This document shows positions 17,698 through 27,491 of a DNA stretch of 64,000 nt, in pieces; positions within the stretch are counted from its first letter, which is position 1; each line of letters starts with the position of its first letter. Source of the DNA: Bacteroidales bacterium UBA4772. GTDB lineage: Bacteria; Bacteroidota; Bacteroidia; Bacteroidales; VadinHA17. Location of the stretch: contig DHHM01000001.1 in the NCBI GenBank assembly GCA_002403305.1, positions 169,392-233,391 on the forward strand. Reading direction: 5' to 3'. The notes below the pieces were generated by a model, which saw only the letters and a list, made by a program, of their open reading frames with translations, was not told the DNA's origin and searched no databases. The position numbers and the translations under genes are program-made.

Positions 17698-20307
17698 CTA
17701 TCTTATCTTTTTCAGTATCTGTTCTCCGGTACCTATGCGGTAGCCCTCCGACGAGAAGAGGATATTGCCCGTGCTGTCGCAGCACAGAACCACAGGCATA
17801 GGTCTCCCGCTACTGCCGGTGCCAAGCGCCGATGCCATAAAAGCCAGGCCACTGTCCTCGGCGAAGAGTGTGTTTTCGGCTGTGCCACTGATCTGATCCG
17901 TGCTGAATCCGGGCGGCGTTCGCTCCGGGTCAGTGAGGAAGATGAAATATCCGCCCCAGGCATCAAACTCACTCTTCAGCCGCGGGAGATCATTCAGTAT
18001 GTGGCGGGTAGGCTCCCTACCGGGTTCGATCCAGATGAAGACCAGCCCCTTCTCTGCCACAGAGAGCGGACTGAGCGTCCCTCCGCTGATGAGACGCAAC
18101 TCCCCGGCGAGATCCGCTGTGCCTGATATTGCAGAGGTCTCTTCCAGCTCCCTGAGCCGGACAGCCACTGTCTTTTCCTCTCCCGGGGCCAGGGTGAAGA
18201 AGGTCAGCGAGGAGAGTACGTTACCGTTCTCATCCCTGTTGCCGGTAGTGAGCATATACTGTCCCGGATCGAGAGGAATAAGTTTTGACATGTCACTCAC
18301 CCTGGTTCCGTATTCGTATTTGAGGGTCTGATACTTTCCCCTGTCAATCCGCGCCAGGGAAAAATGAACGTGATATTCCGGCACCGGATCAGCCAGATCA
18401 GAACTGAAGGTAATGTAACCCACTGAACCTGAAGGTATTTCTTCATCATCAAACCATACGTTATGCCACCGGCCGTTTACATGATACTGCGGTCTTCCTG
18501 TTCCCGGTGCCAGCCTGGCAGGGACCCCCGCGTTCCTGCAGAGGGCCACGGTGAAGATATCGCGGGAGTGGCTGTCAGCACGGCGCAATCGCAGTACTCC
18601 CCCGGGGGTCAGAGGTGTGCCATAATGATTTTCAGTTTCGCTAATGGTGATTGCAGTGTCAATCCATCCTGCGATGCTGGCAGGGTCAGACCGGAATTTC
18701 CCCATCGTTTCGGAGGGGATTTCACTGAGGGCACTGCGGAAGGGAGAGAGAATCTCCGTCGATATGCGGGGTGAAAGCACATACCTGTAATAGAGGCCTG
18801 TATCCGTACCCGGAGCCGGCTCCGGCGCATTAAGTAGATGATCGGAGAGAACCTCGGCCGGCGTGTCTCGCAGGTCCTTGGCAGAGACATTCTCAAGCAG
18901 TCTCACAGCCATCTCTCCCCTGCCTCCGGATGAAGAGAGGAATGTAGCGACAGCCCTGTAGTTACCCATTGAGGCCTTGAGTATCTTCTCCACCTTTTCT
19001 GGAGCAACCCCGGCAAGGGCAGCCAGATCTTCGACTGACACATCTTTCATCCAGGAGTCCACGTAGGCCTTTCTGATGCTGTCTCCCCTCCTGAGGGCAA
19101 TGTTGTTCTGACGCACCAGCTCCCCGTCAATGCCCGGTAAGGGTGTCAGTACGGGTGGCACCGAGATGTCGATGCTGACTGTCTCATCCAGGGGCTCAGA
19201 CGATATGGAGACCACTGCCAGTGTATCGGCCGGGTATGCAATGGTGAATCCGTAACGCCGGCCGTCATCGGCCCAGATGAGCAGTGAACCCATTCCCGTT
19301 TTCAGTGAGCACTCGCCCGGGAGATTGCACTTCAGCCTGGCCAGAGGATAAAACTCAGCATAATTGTAAATCATATATCCTGTTTCAGCTTCCGGCACCG
19401 GAATGCCTGCACTGTCAGTCACCCTGACCCTGAGCTCTCTGGTGACAGCATATCTGTCGAGTGTATTGATCTCTGCGAAGAGAGGCTCTTCTGTTATTAT
19501 CGTCCCGGCGCCGCTGTACCTGCCGAAGGCCTTGGTATGCACCAGCATGGCCCTTCTTGCCGGTTCGGTGAACCAGCCTCTGTCAGGCACCGGTTCAGGT
19601 TCACACGCCCCGAGATAGTGCCATTCCCCCTCTGCCATGAACTCCACCCAGGCATGATTGTCGTCTGTATGTGCCCACCTCGGGGTGTAAACCTGCCTTG
19701 CCGGTATGCCCACAGTGCGGAGCGCAGAGACGGTGAGGGTCGACTCCTCACCACAGCGTCCGCGAGCTGAGAGCATTGTTGCCAGCGGAGATGAAGTACG
19801 CGAGTCGGCAGCCTGGTATGATACCTTCTCCTGGCACCACCTGTTGATTTCCAGGGCTGCCTCAACGACATCAAGCCCGGCAACACGCTCCTTAAGCTCA
19901 TCGTAACAGACCAGCCTGAAGTTATCAGGGTTTTCATTGTTGACCCTCGGGGGAAGGACAAAATGAAGGAAAACATCAACCGGGATCTCCGCCCCCCAGG
20001 GCATCTCCTCCCTCGTGCGAAGGGCGGCGGCGGCGTGCTCCGCCACATATTCGGGTTCCAGGAGAGAGATGTCACTCAGCGGCATGTATGCCAGAAGGAA
20101 CTGAACGGCTTCCCGCAAGGCCACATCACTTATGGTGTCTGCCATGGCGAAGAGATCGCCGCGGGTGGAGGAGTATTCTTCAGACCGTGCGCCGTAGTCA
20201 TCAGCCAGATTTTCGAGGAATGACTTATCGACAATAAGATTGCTGTTGCTGCAAGAGAGCAACACTGCCATGGCGATCAGCGCCTGCAGCCTGAAGATCC
20301 GTTTCAT
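17698..20307 (-). CDS. Transglutaminase-core lipoprotein with PNGase-like motif and a second degenerate TG-like region
   Basis: An 869-residue lipoprotein (lipobox LLSC, Cys19). The transglutaminase core at about 145-240 has Cys185 (RGRCGEEST) and His218 (DDNHAWVEF). The third position reads YLGACEPE, which resembles the DPCE end of peptide-N-glycanases but with Gly in place of the usual Asp (residue 233). A second TG-like stretch (about 560-640, SRDIFTVALCRNAGVPARL... NVWFDDEE) follows a linker. A C-terminal region reads like a thioredoxin-type fold without CxxC. It is cotranscribed with the GH92 mannosidase (6 bp gap), suggesting work on glycoproteins or glycopeptides. Substrate is unknown. 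Confidence 0.8.
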   Translation of the reverse strand: MKRIFRLQALIAMAVLLSCSNSNLIVDKSFLENLADDYGARSEEYSSTRGDLFAMADTISDVALREAVQFLLAYMPLSDISLLEPEYVAEHAAAALRTREEMPWGAEIPVDVFLHFVLPPRVNNENPDNFRLVCYDELKERVAGLDVVEAALEINRWCQEKVSYQAADSRTSSPLATMLSARGRCGEESTLTVSALRTVGIPARQVYTPRWAHTDDNHAWVEFMAEGEWHYLGACEPEPVPDRGWFTEPARRAMLVHTKAFGRYSGAGTIITEEPLFAEINTLDRYAVTRELRVRVTDSAGIPVPEAETGYMIYNYAEFYPLARLKCNLPGECSLKTGMGSLLIWADDGRRYGFTIAYPADTLAVVSISSEPLDETVSIDISVPPVLTPLPGIDGELVRQNNIALRRGDSIRKAYVDSWMKDVSVEDLAALAGVAPEKVEKILKASMGNYRAVATFLSSSGGRGEMAVRLLENVSAKDLRDTPAEVLSDHLLNAPEPAPGTDTGLYYRYVLSPRISTEILSPFRSALSEIPSETMGKFRSDPASIAGWIDTAITISETENHYGTPLTPGGVLRLRRADSHSRDIFTVALCRNAGVPARLAPGTGRPQYHVNGRWHNVWFDDEEIPSGSVGYITFSSDLADPVPEYHVHFSLARIDRGKYQTLKYEYGTRVSDMSKLIPLDPGQYMLTTGNRDENGNVLSSLTFFTLAPGEEKTVAVRLRELEETSAISGTADLAGELRLISGGTLSPLSVAEKGLVFIWIEPGREPTRHILNDLPRLKSEFDAWGGYFIFLTDPERTPPGFSTDQISGTAENTLFAEDSGLAFMASALGTGSSGRPMPVVLCCDSTGNILFSSEGYRIGTGEQILKKIR

Positions 20308-20313
20308 TGATAT

Positions 20314-21354
20314 CTATTTTGCGTAAGAGCCGCAACTGCTCCTGATGATCAACTCCGGAGACATGTTCACCTGGCGCTTATATTTGCTTCTGCCCTGATT
20401 TTTCACTTCTGACCAGACAATATTGGCAACCTTCAGTGAAATTGCAGAGAGAGGCCTGCGCAGCCTGGTCACAGGTGTGCCGATAAGGTCAAACCCGATA
20501 CCGTCTTCCATTGATACCAGTGCAACATCCTGAGGAATGCGGATATTCTTTTCCTGCAGTACCTGGTAGAGCGGAAAGACCAGCGGTGAGTTGATCACCA
20601 TGATTGCATCACTGCGATGCGGCGGTCTGAGAAAATTCTCTATAGACCCGAAATCGAACTTCTCGCCCGCCTTTGGCAGCTGGGCAACCGTAAAGTGTAC
20701 CGAATCATAATTCTTGGATTTCTTGGTGGCAGCCTTCAGCTCATCAAGCATCTCCTTGTCGTACGAGGCGGTATCTTCACCTGATACAATGAGCAGGTTC
20801 CTCAGCCCAAGAGAGGTGAGATGCTCCGTCATAAGAGAGGCACCGGCCATCCTGTCAGTGCATACGGTATTAACCCTCATCCTTTTCATGCGCTTCTCAA
20901 GAAGAACTATCGGGTATGAATCCCTGCTTAACGCCCTCACCACACTGTCCTCAGCAGCGTTGCCTACCAGTATCATCCCGCTGAAAAACTTCTTCAGTGA
21001 GGTTGTAAGCCTGTTGAAACGCATATCGTCCGGATCCCTTGTAAAGACCGAGAATCCAAGGCCTATGCTCGAAAATGCCTTCTGAAGATAAGGAGTGATC
21101 TCATAAATGAAAGGATCATTCATGGAAGGTACTATCATTCCGATGATTCCCGGCTTCTCCTCCGCCGGTACGGTCTCGCCCTTCTCGGCCGCTGCGCTGA
21201 AATAGCCCATCTGCCTGGCAACTGCAAGGACCCGTTCCTGTGTCTCTTTCTTGATTCCGTGCTGATCGGCCTTGTTATTCAGCACCAATGATACCAACGT
21301 GCCCGAAAGACCTAGTCTTGCGGCAATGTCTTTGTTTTTTATTTTCTTCCCCAT
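20314..21354 (-). CDS. LacI-family transcriptional regulator
   Basis: A 346-residue repressor-type protein. The N-terminal HTH and hinge read IKNKDIAARLGLSGTLVSLV; a periplasmic-binding-like effector domain (about 65-346) carries VSMEDGIGFDLIGTPVTRLR near its end. It leads the operon with the TG lipoprotein (6 bp downstream) and GH92, so it probably senses a sugar released by them and regulates its own operon. A strong palindrome 21 bp before its ATG fits autoregulation. Confidence 0.9.
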   Translation of the reverse strand: MGKKIKNKDIAARLGLSGTLVSLVLNNKADQHGIKKETQERVLAVARQMGYFSAAAEKGETVPAEEKPGIIGMIVPSMNDPFIYEITPYLQKAFSSIGLGFSVFTRDPDDMRFNRLTTSLKKFFSGMILVGNAAEDSVVRALSRDSYPIVLLEKRMKRMRVNTVCTDRMAGASLMTEHLTSLGLRNLLIVSGEDTASYDKEMLDELKAATKKSKNYDSVHFTVAQLPKAGEKFDFGSIENFLRPPHRSDAIMVINSPLVFPLYQVLQEKNIRIPQDVALVSMEDGIGFDLIGTPVTRLRRPLSAISLKVANIVWSEVKNQGRSKYKRQVNMSPELIIRSSCGSYAK

Positions 21355-21375
21355 TTTAAAAAAATATTTAAAGAA

Positions 21376-21413
21376 CTAATTTAGGACTAAATTAGCTAAA
21401 ATAAATGTTTTAG
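21376..21413 (-). promoter_or_regulatory. Palindromic operator candidate for the LacI regulator
   Basis: CTAATTTAG and CTAAATTAG face each other across a GA spacer (21376-21395), a perfect 9-bp inverted repeat. Directly next to it, CTAAAA (21396-21401) and TTTTAG (21408-21413) form a second, shorter inverted repeat with related half-sites. They lie just upstream of the lacI ATG in an AT-rich stretch. Binding is inferred from symmetry and position. Confidence 0.6.
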
Positions 21414-21456
21414 TACCCGGTTTTTTAAAAAAAATGCTGAATAGCATTCTTTTTCA

Positions 21457-23436
21457 TTACTTTTTTTTAGGCACCTTGTAGCCGCTGCGTTTCTGGGCCT
21501 CTTCAAGCCTCTGCTGCCACTTCGATTTCTTTACCGGTTTCTTTTTGTTCTCCTCTATCTTCTTGAGTATCGCAGCCTCATCAACAAACCTGCGTGAAAC
21601 CTGTGTCTGAATTATCGTAATCACGTTGGCAAGGAAATAGTAGTAGGTAAGCCCTGCAGAGAAGTTGTTAAGAATCAGCATGAACATGACGGGCATCATG
21701 TACATCATGGTCTTCATCCCCGGCATCTGTTCCTGGCCACCGGAAGGATTGGTAAACTTCGTTGAGATAATTGTGGAGGCAGTCATCAGCAGTGTAAAGA
21801 GACTCACATGGTCGCCGTACATCGGGATGGTGAACGGAAGGTTAAGGATGCTGTCATAGGTTGAAAGGTCCTTGGCCCAGAGGAACGACTCCTGCCGCAA
21901 CTCGATGGATGTGGGAAAGAAACGAAACATGGCAAACAGGATGGGCATCTGCAGCAGCATCGGGAGGCAGCCTCCCATGGGACTGACACCGGCCTTCTTG
22001 TAGAATTCCATCGTCGCCTGCTGCTTTTTCATGGCATCTTCCTTTTTGGAATACTTCTTCCCTATCTCGTCAATCATTGGCTTTAATGCACGCATCTTGG
22101 CCTGTGAGAGGAATGACCTGTGGGTGAGAGGAAAGAGCACAAACTTGATCAGCAGTGTGAGAATGAGAATGATAAGCCCGTAATTGACAATAAAATTGTC
22201 AAGCAGGTTGAATATCGGGATGATGACATATTGGTTGATCCACCTTATGATATTCCTCCCCAGGAACACCAGTTCCTCCAGCTGAAGATCATATTTCTTC
22301 AGCTGGGTGAAGCTGTTGGGCCCGAAGTACATTCTCATCTTTACCGAAGTGCTGTCACCGTGAGTATAGGGAACACCTATCTCCGACTCAAAGAACCTGA
22401 GATATCGGGAGGTGGGATCGGCATTTGTTGATGAGACTGAGGCATTGAGGAAAAATCCGTCGGCAATGATCACGGAGGAGAAAAACTGATCCTTGTAGGC
22501 TATCCAGTCGGTTCTCATCAGGTTTTCAGTCACCACATCCTTCTTCTGCCTCTGTCTTGCCCCTCCCACATCAACCACACCTTCCTGGTAGACCTTGTAT
22601 TTCAGCCCGGTGTACATATCTTCATTCTGTCTGCCCTTCTCCTGCTGGGGCAGGTACATCTTCCAGTCGAGTGCCAGTGAGGTGGTATTGGCAGGAATGA
22701 CTGATCCCATGGCATTGAACCTGGTTTCGAACCCGATCATATAGTCATGCGGCTTGACCGTATATATATAATCTATGGAGGCTCCGTTGCCGGCATCCAG
22801 CCTCATTGTAAGGCTGACCGGTTCTTCTCCGGCAACCAGCGGTCCATCATATTCCAGCGGAGTGAAAGTCAGGGCATCGGTGATGACAGGCTTGTTGTCA
22901 AGAGTAAAGAATTTATACCCAAAGACTGTTGAGTCGCCGTTGAACAGCACAACCGGCAGAGAGTCATACCTCTGATAATCCTTCAGTTTCACTGAATAGA
23001 CCTTCCCCCCCCTGGAGGAGAGGGTCATGACCATCAGGTCATTCTCTATGATATAAAACTCATTTTTTTCAGCGACGGTGGGTACAAAAATCCCGGCAGG
23101 TGAAGCGTCAGCCTGAGCCGGTGCCATGGCAGCTCCCGGCAATGATGAACTGTCTGCAGGCGCATTTGCAGCAGCACTGGCCTGACCTGCCGCTCCCATC
23201 CCCAGTTTACTGTTAAGCTCAATTACCCTCGCTTTTGCGGTCTCGTCCTTGGGCTTGTATCCGAGGGCTCTTATGTATGCTTCCCTGGCCTCATCATAGT
23301 TGCCTGCATTATAAAGAGAATCGGCATATTCGGTCTCTGCCTCGAAGAGCTTGCCTGTCCTGTTGTTATTATACAGGCTGAAGCCGAGAAAGATCAGAAA
23401 AATGAGAATGATGCCGGTTACTGTATTCTTGTCCAT
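21457..23436 (-). CDS. yidC: Membrane protein insertase YidC
   Basis: A 659-residue YidC/Oxa1 insertase. TM1 is at residues 5-22, the large periplasmic beta-domain spans about 125-370, and the conserved five-helix insertase core follows, with LTHRSFLSQAKMRALKP and the GGCLPMLLQMPILFAMF segment. A basic tail (KKPVKKSKWQQRLEEAQKRS) ends the protein. Odd feature: residues about 34-76 read as a TPR-like helix pair (EYADSLYNAGNYDEAREAYI) between TM1 and the periplasmic domain. It lies 18 bp downstream of pyrG in the same operon. Confidence 0.95.
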   Translation of the reverse strand: MDKNTVTGIILIFLIFLGFSLYNNNRTGKLFEAETEYADSLYNAGNYDEAREAYIRALGYKPKDETAKARVIELNSKLGMGAAGQASAAANAPADSSSLPGAAMAPAQADASPAGIFVPTVAEKNEFYIIENDLMVMTLSSRGGKVYSVKLKDYQRYDSLPVVLFNGDSTVFGYKFFTLDNKPVITDALTFTPLEYDGPLVAGEEPVSLTMRLDAGNGASIDYIYTVKPHDYMIGFETRFNAMGSVIPANTTSLALDWKMYLPQQEKGRQNEDMYTGLKYKVYQEGVVDVGGARQRQKKDVVTENLMRTDWIAYKDQFFSSVIIADGFFLNASVSSTNADPTSRYLRFFESEIGVPYTHGDSTSVKMRMYFGPNSFTQLKKYDLQLEELVFLGRNIIRWINQYVIIPIFNLLDNFIVNYGLIILILTLLIKFVLFPLTHRSFLSQAKMRALKPMIDEIGKKYSKKEDAMKKQQATMEFYKKAGVSPMGGCLPMLLQMPILFAMFRFFPTSIELRQESFLWAKDLSTYDSILNLPFTIPMYGDHVSLFTLLMTASTIISTKFTNPSGGQEQMPGMKTMMYMMPVMFMLILNNFSAGLTYYYFLANVITIIQTQVSRRFVDEAAILKKIEENKKKPVKKSKWQQRLEEAQKRSGYKVPKKK

Positions 23437-23454
23437 TATTGATATATCTCCAGA

Positions 23455-25071
23455 TTAAATTTTGTTATCAGTTTTGATACATGCCTTCACGAATCCGACA
23501 AACAGTGGATGCGGCCTGAGTACCGTACTGCTGTATTCCGGATGGAACTGAACGCCCACGAACCACCTTTTGGAAGGGATCTCCATTATCTCCACAAGCC
23601 CTGACTCAGGGTTTGTTCCGCAGGGAATCATTCCTGCATTCCTGAATTCCTCAAGGTATTTGCTGTTAAATTCATACCTGTGCCGGTGGCGTTCCGTTAT
23701 CTCCTCCTTCCTGTAGCATTTCCATGCCTCAGAGCCATGCAGTACCTCGCATTTGTAGCTGCCCAGCCTCATGGTGCCTCCCTTTTCAGTCACGCTCTTC
23801 TGCTCCTCCATCAGGTCAATGACCGGATTCCTGGCCCTAGGATTGATCTCGGTAGAATGGGCCCCCTCGAGGCCCAGGACGTTGCGGGCGAACTCAATCA
23901 CCGCACACTGCAAACCAAGGCATATGCCGAGGAAAGGAATATCATTAATGCGGGCATATTTCGCAGTGAGTATCTTTCCCTCAATTCCCCTCGACCCAAA
24001 GCCGGGAGCCACAACTATACCGTCATAACCTGCCAGTATCTCAGTGTAATTTCCTTCTTCAATCTCCTCTGAGTGAATGAATGTCAGCCCCACAGAGGCA
24101 TTGTTTGCGGCACCGGCATGGACGAACGCTTCGGAGATCGATTTGTAGGCGTCGGCCAGCTCCACATACTTCCCCACAAGGGCTATCTTAACACTGTGTG
24201 CCGGGTTCTTCAGCTTGTGCAGAAACTCTTTCCACTCATCAAGAACCGGCTCATGACCCGGCGGCATTCCCAGCTTGCGAAGTACGGTCACGTCAAGCAT
24301 CTCCTCCTGCATTCTGAGGGGCACCTCGTATATGGTCGAAACATCTATAGACTCCACCACGGCACCGGGCTCAACGTTGCAGAAGAGCGCCACCTTCTTC
24401 CGTACATCCTCAGTGAGACTGTGCTCCGTCCTGAGCACAAGCACATCGGGCTGAATACCCTCTTCAAGAAGCATCTTTACCGAATGCTGTGTCGGCTTTG
24501 TCTTCAGCTCACCGGAAGCATGGAGGAAAGGCACCAGCGTAAGATGTATCACGATGCAGTTCTGCTGACCCTGTTCCCATCGTAGCTGCCTGACCGCTTC
24601 AATATAGGGAAGCGACTCAATGTCACCTACCGTTCCGCCAATCTCAGTAATGACTATCTCGTACTTACCCCCGGAACCTACCAGCTTGATACGGCGCTTG
24701 ATCTCATCAGTGATGTGGGGGATCACCTGAACTGTCTTGCCGAGGTAGTCACCCTTGCGCTCCTTGTTTATCACTGACTGGTATACCCTCCCCGTGGTCA
24801 CATTGTTGGCCTGCGAGGTGGGAACATCAAGAAAACGCTCATAATGCCCCAGGTCCAGGTCAGTCTCGGCGCCGTCGCAGGTCACGAAACACTCACCATG
24901 TTCATAGGGATTGAGGGTTCCCGGGTCTACGTTGATGTAGGGGTCGAGCTTCTGGATGGTTACACTGTAACCGCGTGCCTGAAGCAACTTGGCGAGCGAC
25001 GAAGAGATAATGCCCTTGCCAAGCGACGAAGTGACACCGCCGGTCACAAAAATATACTTTACTTCAGTCAC
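23455..25071 (-). CDS. pyrG: CTP synthase
   Basis: A 538-residue CTP synthase. The N-terminal synthetase domain starts YIFVTGGVTSSLGKGI (P-loop) and has the KLDPYINVDPGTLNPYEHGE signature. The C-terminal class I glutaminase has GICLGLQ with the nucleophile Cys and the FHPE triad end. It makes CTP from UTP and glutamine. GTG at 25071 gives the usual family length; an in-frame GTG at 25110 overlaps the upstream DUF349 stop as GTGA and would add 13 residues, so the start is not certain. Operon order: DUF349, pyrG, yidC. Confidence 0.95.
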   Translation of the reverse strand: MTEVKYIFVTGGVTSSLGKGIISSSLAKLLQARGYSVTIQKLDPYINVDPGTLNPYEHGECFVTCDGAETDLDLGHYERFLDVPTSQANNVTTGRVYQSVINKERKGDYLGKTVQVIPHITDEIKRRIKLVGSGGKYEIVITEIGGTVGDIESLPYIEAVRQLRWEQGQQNCIVIHLTLVPFLHASGELKTKPTQHSVKMLLEEGIQPDVLVLRTEHSLTEDVRKKVALFCNVEPGAVVESIDVSTIYEVPLRMQEEMLDVTVLRKLGMPPGHEPVLDEWKEFLHKLKNPAHSVKIALVGKYVELADAYKSISEAFVHAGAANNASVGLTFIHSEEIEEGNYTEILAGYDGIVVAPGFGSRGIEGKILTAKYARINDIPFLGICLGLQCAVIEFARNVLGLEGAHSTEINPRARNPVIDLMEEQKSVTEKGGTMRLGSYKCEVLHGSEAWKCYRKEEITERHRHRYEFNSKYLEEFRNAGMIPCGTNPESGLVEIMEIPSKRWFVGVQFHPEYSSTVLRPHPLFVGFVKACIKTDNKI

Positions 25072-25106
25072 TTCTTCTATTCTTGTTGTTTCGGGAACAA
25101 GGAGCT

Positions 25107-27305
25107 TCACTCATCGATCGAGCTGTCAATGAGCTTCATCTTCTCTTCGAGGATCTTTATATTCTTCTTCGCCTCAGCAATCTTCTCCTCTACCTCTCTG
25201 ATCATGTTGTCTGCATTCACTGACTTGGCAAAGAAGCCTATATTATTCTCCCAGAGGACTATATCATTCTCAAGCTGTTTGATCTTACTGTAGAACTTCT
25301 CGCGCTCTGCGCGCACTTTTCTTGCTGCCCGGGGGTTTGACCTTGCACTGTCAACCTTGCTGCGGTACCTGAGAATATTCTTATCCTCTTCATCGAGCTT
25401 AAGCCTGTCGAACTGCCTGTTAAGGGCATCCCTGTACCTGCGCGAGACCTCATCTTTCCTGTCGATGGGAACGTAGCCGATCTCCATCCATTTGTTCTGT
25501 AAATCCTTAAGCTTTTCAAAAGCGGCCTTCTCGTCATCGCCCGGGTCAAATGCCTCGAGCTCTTCCAGGAGTGAAAGCTTGGCCTGCAGATTGTCTTCAT
25601 AGGAGGTATCCCTGCCTGCCACAAACTCCGACTTGCGTGAAAAGAAGGTATCGCAGGCCTTGCGGAAGCGCTTCCATATCTTCTCGGAGTATTTTCTGGG
25701 CACGGGACCGATCTCCTTCCACTCTTTCTGGAGCCTGATAAGCATATCGGATGTTTCTTTCCAGTCGGTGCTCTCCTGCAGGGCCTCAGCCTTAAGACAG
25801 AGCTCTGTCTTAAGCTGGAGGTTATGCATCTGTGTCTCCTTGCTCTCGGCAAAGAAGGCACGCTTCTTCTCAAAGAAGCTGTCACAGGCAGCCCTGAACC
25901 GCTGGTAAATCTTGTTGTTATGCTTTTTAGGCGCAAATCCGATAGTTCGCCACTGTTTCTGATACTCAATTATTGTATCCGACTTTCCCCTGAAATCGGC
26001 AAAGGTCTGGATATCACTGCCAGCTATCTCCTCAACCTTTTTACAGAGGGCTGTCTTGGCTTCCAGATTCTGCCTCTGCTCTTCCTTTTGAGTCTCGAAG
26101 TATTCATGATGCCTCTTGTTAATCTTGGAAGTGGCCTCACGGAACCGCTCCCAGATTTCGTTCTTATTTTCATGAGGCACCGGTCCAATCTCACGCCACT
26201 GATCGTGATACTCCTGCAGAAGTTTGAAGGCCGAGACGGCGTTGGGCTCTGTCAGCAGTTCCTCAGCCTTCTCGCACAGGACGATCTTTGCCTCAAGGTT
26301 TTTCTTCAGGTCCAGGTCTCTGAGCTCACGGTTGATCTTGATGTAATCATAGAATATCTCAACACTGTGGTGATAGTTCTCCCACATATCCTTCAGGGCT
26401 GACTGCGGCACTATACCGGTGGAATGCCACTCGTTCTGCAGGTTTCGGAACTCCTGGAAGGTCTTGTTAATAGCCTCCTCACGATTGACCAGCTCCTTTA
26501 TCTGTTCAATTATCTCCAGCTTCTTGCGCAGATTATCCTGCTTCTCACTCTCCTGTACCCTGTTGAAATCTGTTTTCCGGTGGCGGAATACTTCGAGGAT
26601 CGACTTGATTCTTACCTCCAGCTCGTCCGGCTCAGGCCGGTAATCATCAATATTGCCGCCCTCTTTGGCGTAATTGAGTCTGGCCTCGTTAAATTCAGCC
26701 TTGGTCTTTTTGTAGAAAAACTCCTTAATCCTGGCAACATCGTCATTGATCTCGGAAGGAGGCCTGTTCTCGACAATAAGAGCGAGCGTCTCCACCAGCT
26801 CCTTTCTTGAAAATCCGCTGTAGTCTACAGGAGGCAGTTCAGCCACCTCCTCATCACTGCTCTTCTCTTCAGGTTTGTCCTGATCCTCATCACCGCTTTT
26901 CTCCCCGGGTTCATCCTTATCCTCTGGTTTATCCTGATCCTCAACCTCCTGCGATTTATCCTGATCCTGCTCCTTCTTCTCCGTCTCCTCTGTATCTCCC
27001 TTCAATGAAGGTCCTTCTCCGTCAGCGGGTTTCTCCACGTAAGATGATTCAGCCTCCGCTTCGGCTGTTCCGTCATCTTTCGGTGCCGCTTCTTCAGCAA
27101 CCTCCTCAGCAGCGTCCGGGGTCTCCCCCTCCTCCACTTTCTCCCAGGTTACTTCTTCAGCCAGCCCTGGCTTCACTCCGGCATCATCATCCGGCGCTGC
27201 CTCGTCGGCATTTTTGTTAGTTTCCTTACCCGCAGATTCGAGCTCGTTCTCATCAGCATCGAATTGTTCATCATGAACAGAGTTTTTCGGATCTTCAGTT
27301 GTCAT
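25107..27305 (-). CDS. DUF349 repeat protein with acidic, low-complexity N-terminus
   Basis: About 732 residues. The first ~170 are strongly acidic and repetitive (KPEDKDEPGEKSGDEDQDKP), probably disordered. Then come about six DUF349 helical repeats of ~70-75 residues, each with a variant of W.xIG.VP....xxIWxRFR (for example QWREIGPVPHENKNEIWERF and EWKEIGPVPRKYSEKIWKRF). A coiled-coil tail closes the protein. Function of DUF349 proteins is not established. ATG at 27305 is preferred over an in-frame TTG at 27311. It heads the pyrG-yidC operon. Confidence 0.88.
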   Translation of the reverse strand: MTTEDPKNSVHDEQFDADENELESAGKETNKNADEAAPDDDAGVKPGLAEEVTWEKVEEGETPDAAEEVAEEAAPKDDGTAEAEAESSYVEKPADGEGPSLKGDTEETEKKEQDQDKSQEVEDQDKPEDKDEPGEKSGDEDQDKPEEKSSDEEVAELPPVDYSGFSRKELVETLALIVENRPPSEINDDVARIKEFFYKKTKAEFNEARLNYAKEGGNIDDYRPEPDELEVRIKSILEVFRHRKTDFNRVQESEKQDNLRKKLEIIEQIKELVNREEAINKTFQEFRNLQNEWHSTGIVPQSALKDMWENYHHSVEIFYDYIKINRELRDLDLKKNLEAKIVLCEKAEELLTEPNAVSAFKLLQEYHDQWREIGPVPHENKNEIWERFREATSKINKRHHEYFETQKEEQRQNLEAKTALCKKVEEIAGSDIQTFADFRGKSDTIIEYQKQWRTIGFAPKKHNNKIYQRFRAACDSFFEKKRAFFAESKETQMHNLQLKTELCLKAEALQESTDWKETSDMLIRLQKEWKEIGPVPRKYSEKIWKRFRKACDTFFSRKSEFVAGRDTSYEDNLQAKLSLLEELEAFDPGDDEKAAFEKLKDLQNKWMEIGYVPIDRKDEVSRRYRDALNRQFDRLKLDEEDKNILRYRSKVDSARSNPRAARKVRAEREKFYSKIKQLENDIVLWENNIGFFAKSVNADNMIREVEEKIAEAKKNIKILEEKMKLIDSSIDE

Positions 27306-27491
27306 CAGCAATCCTTTTTCTTCAGTGCGTCATACCTGCGCAAATGCGCCGGCATCCCCCATTTTTTTCAAACCACGAAAATAATGGATTAATTGGTAAA
27401 ACTCAAACCTATACGCTATTTATCCGGGCTCTCCTCAAAAACGAAAGCCAAAATCCCTAACTTTGCGGGTTCTGTTTCAGTAATATATACC

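Noticed and set aside
25259..25969. Arg/Ser-rich minus-strand open frame within the DUF349 gene
   Set aside because: It is a frame-shifted shadow of the DUF349 repeats.
27350..27365. GCGCATTTGCGC-type palindrome upstream of the DUF349 gene as a promoter
   Set aside because: A TTTG lies about 20 nt upstream, but the -7 element lacks the TA (CGCATTTG), so support is too weak to list.
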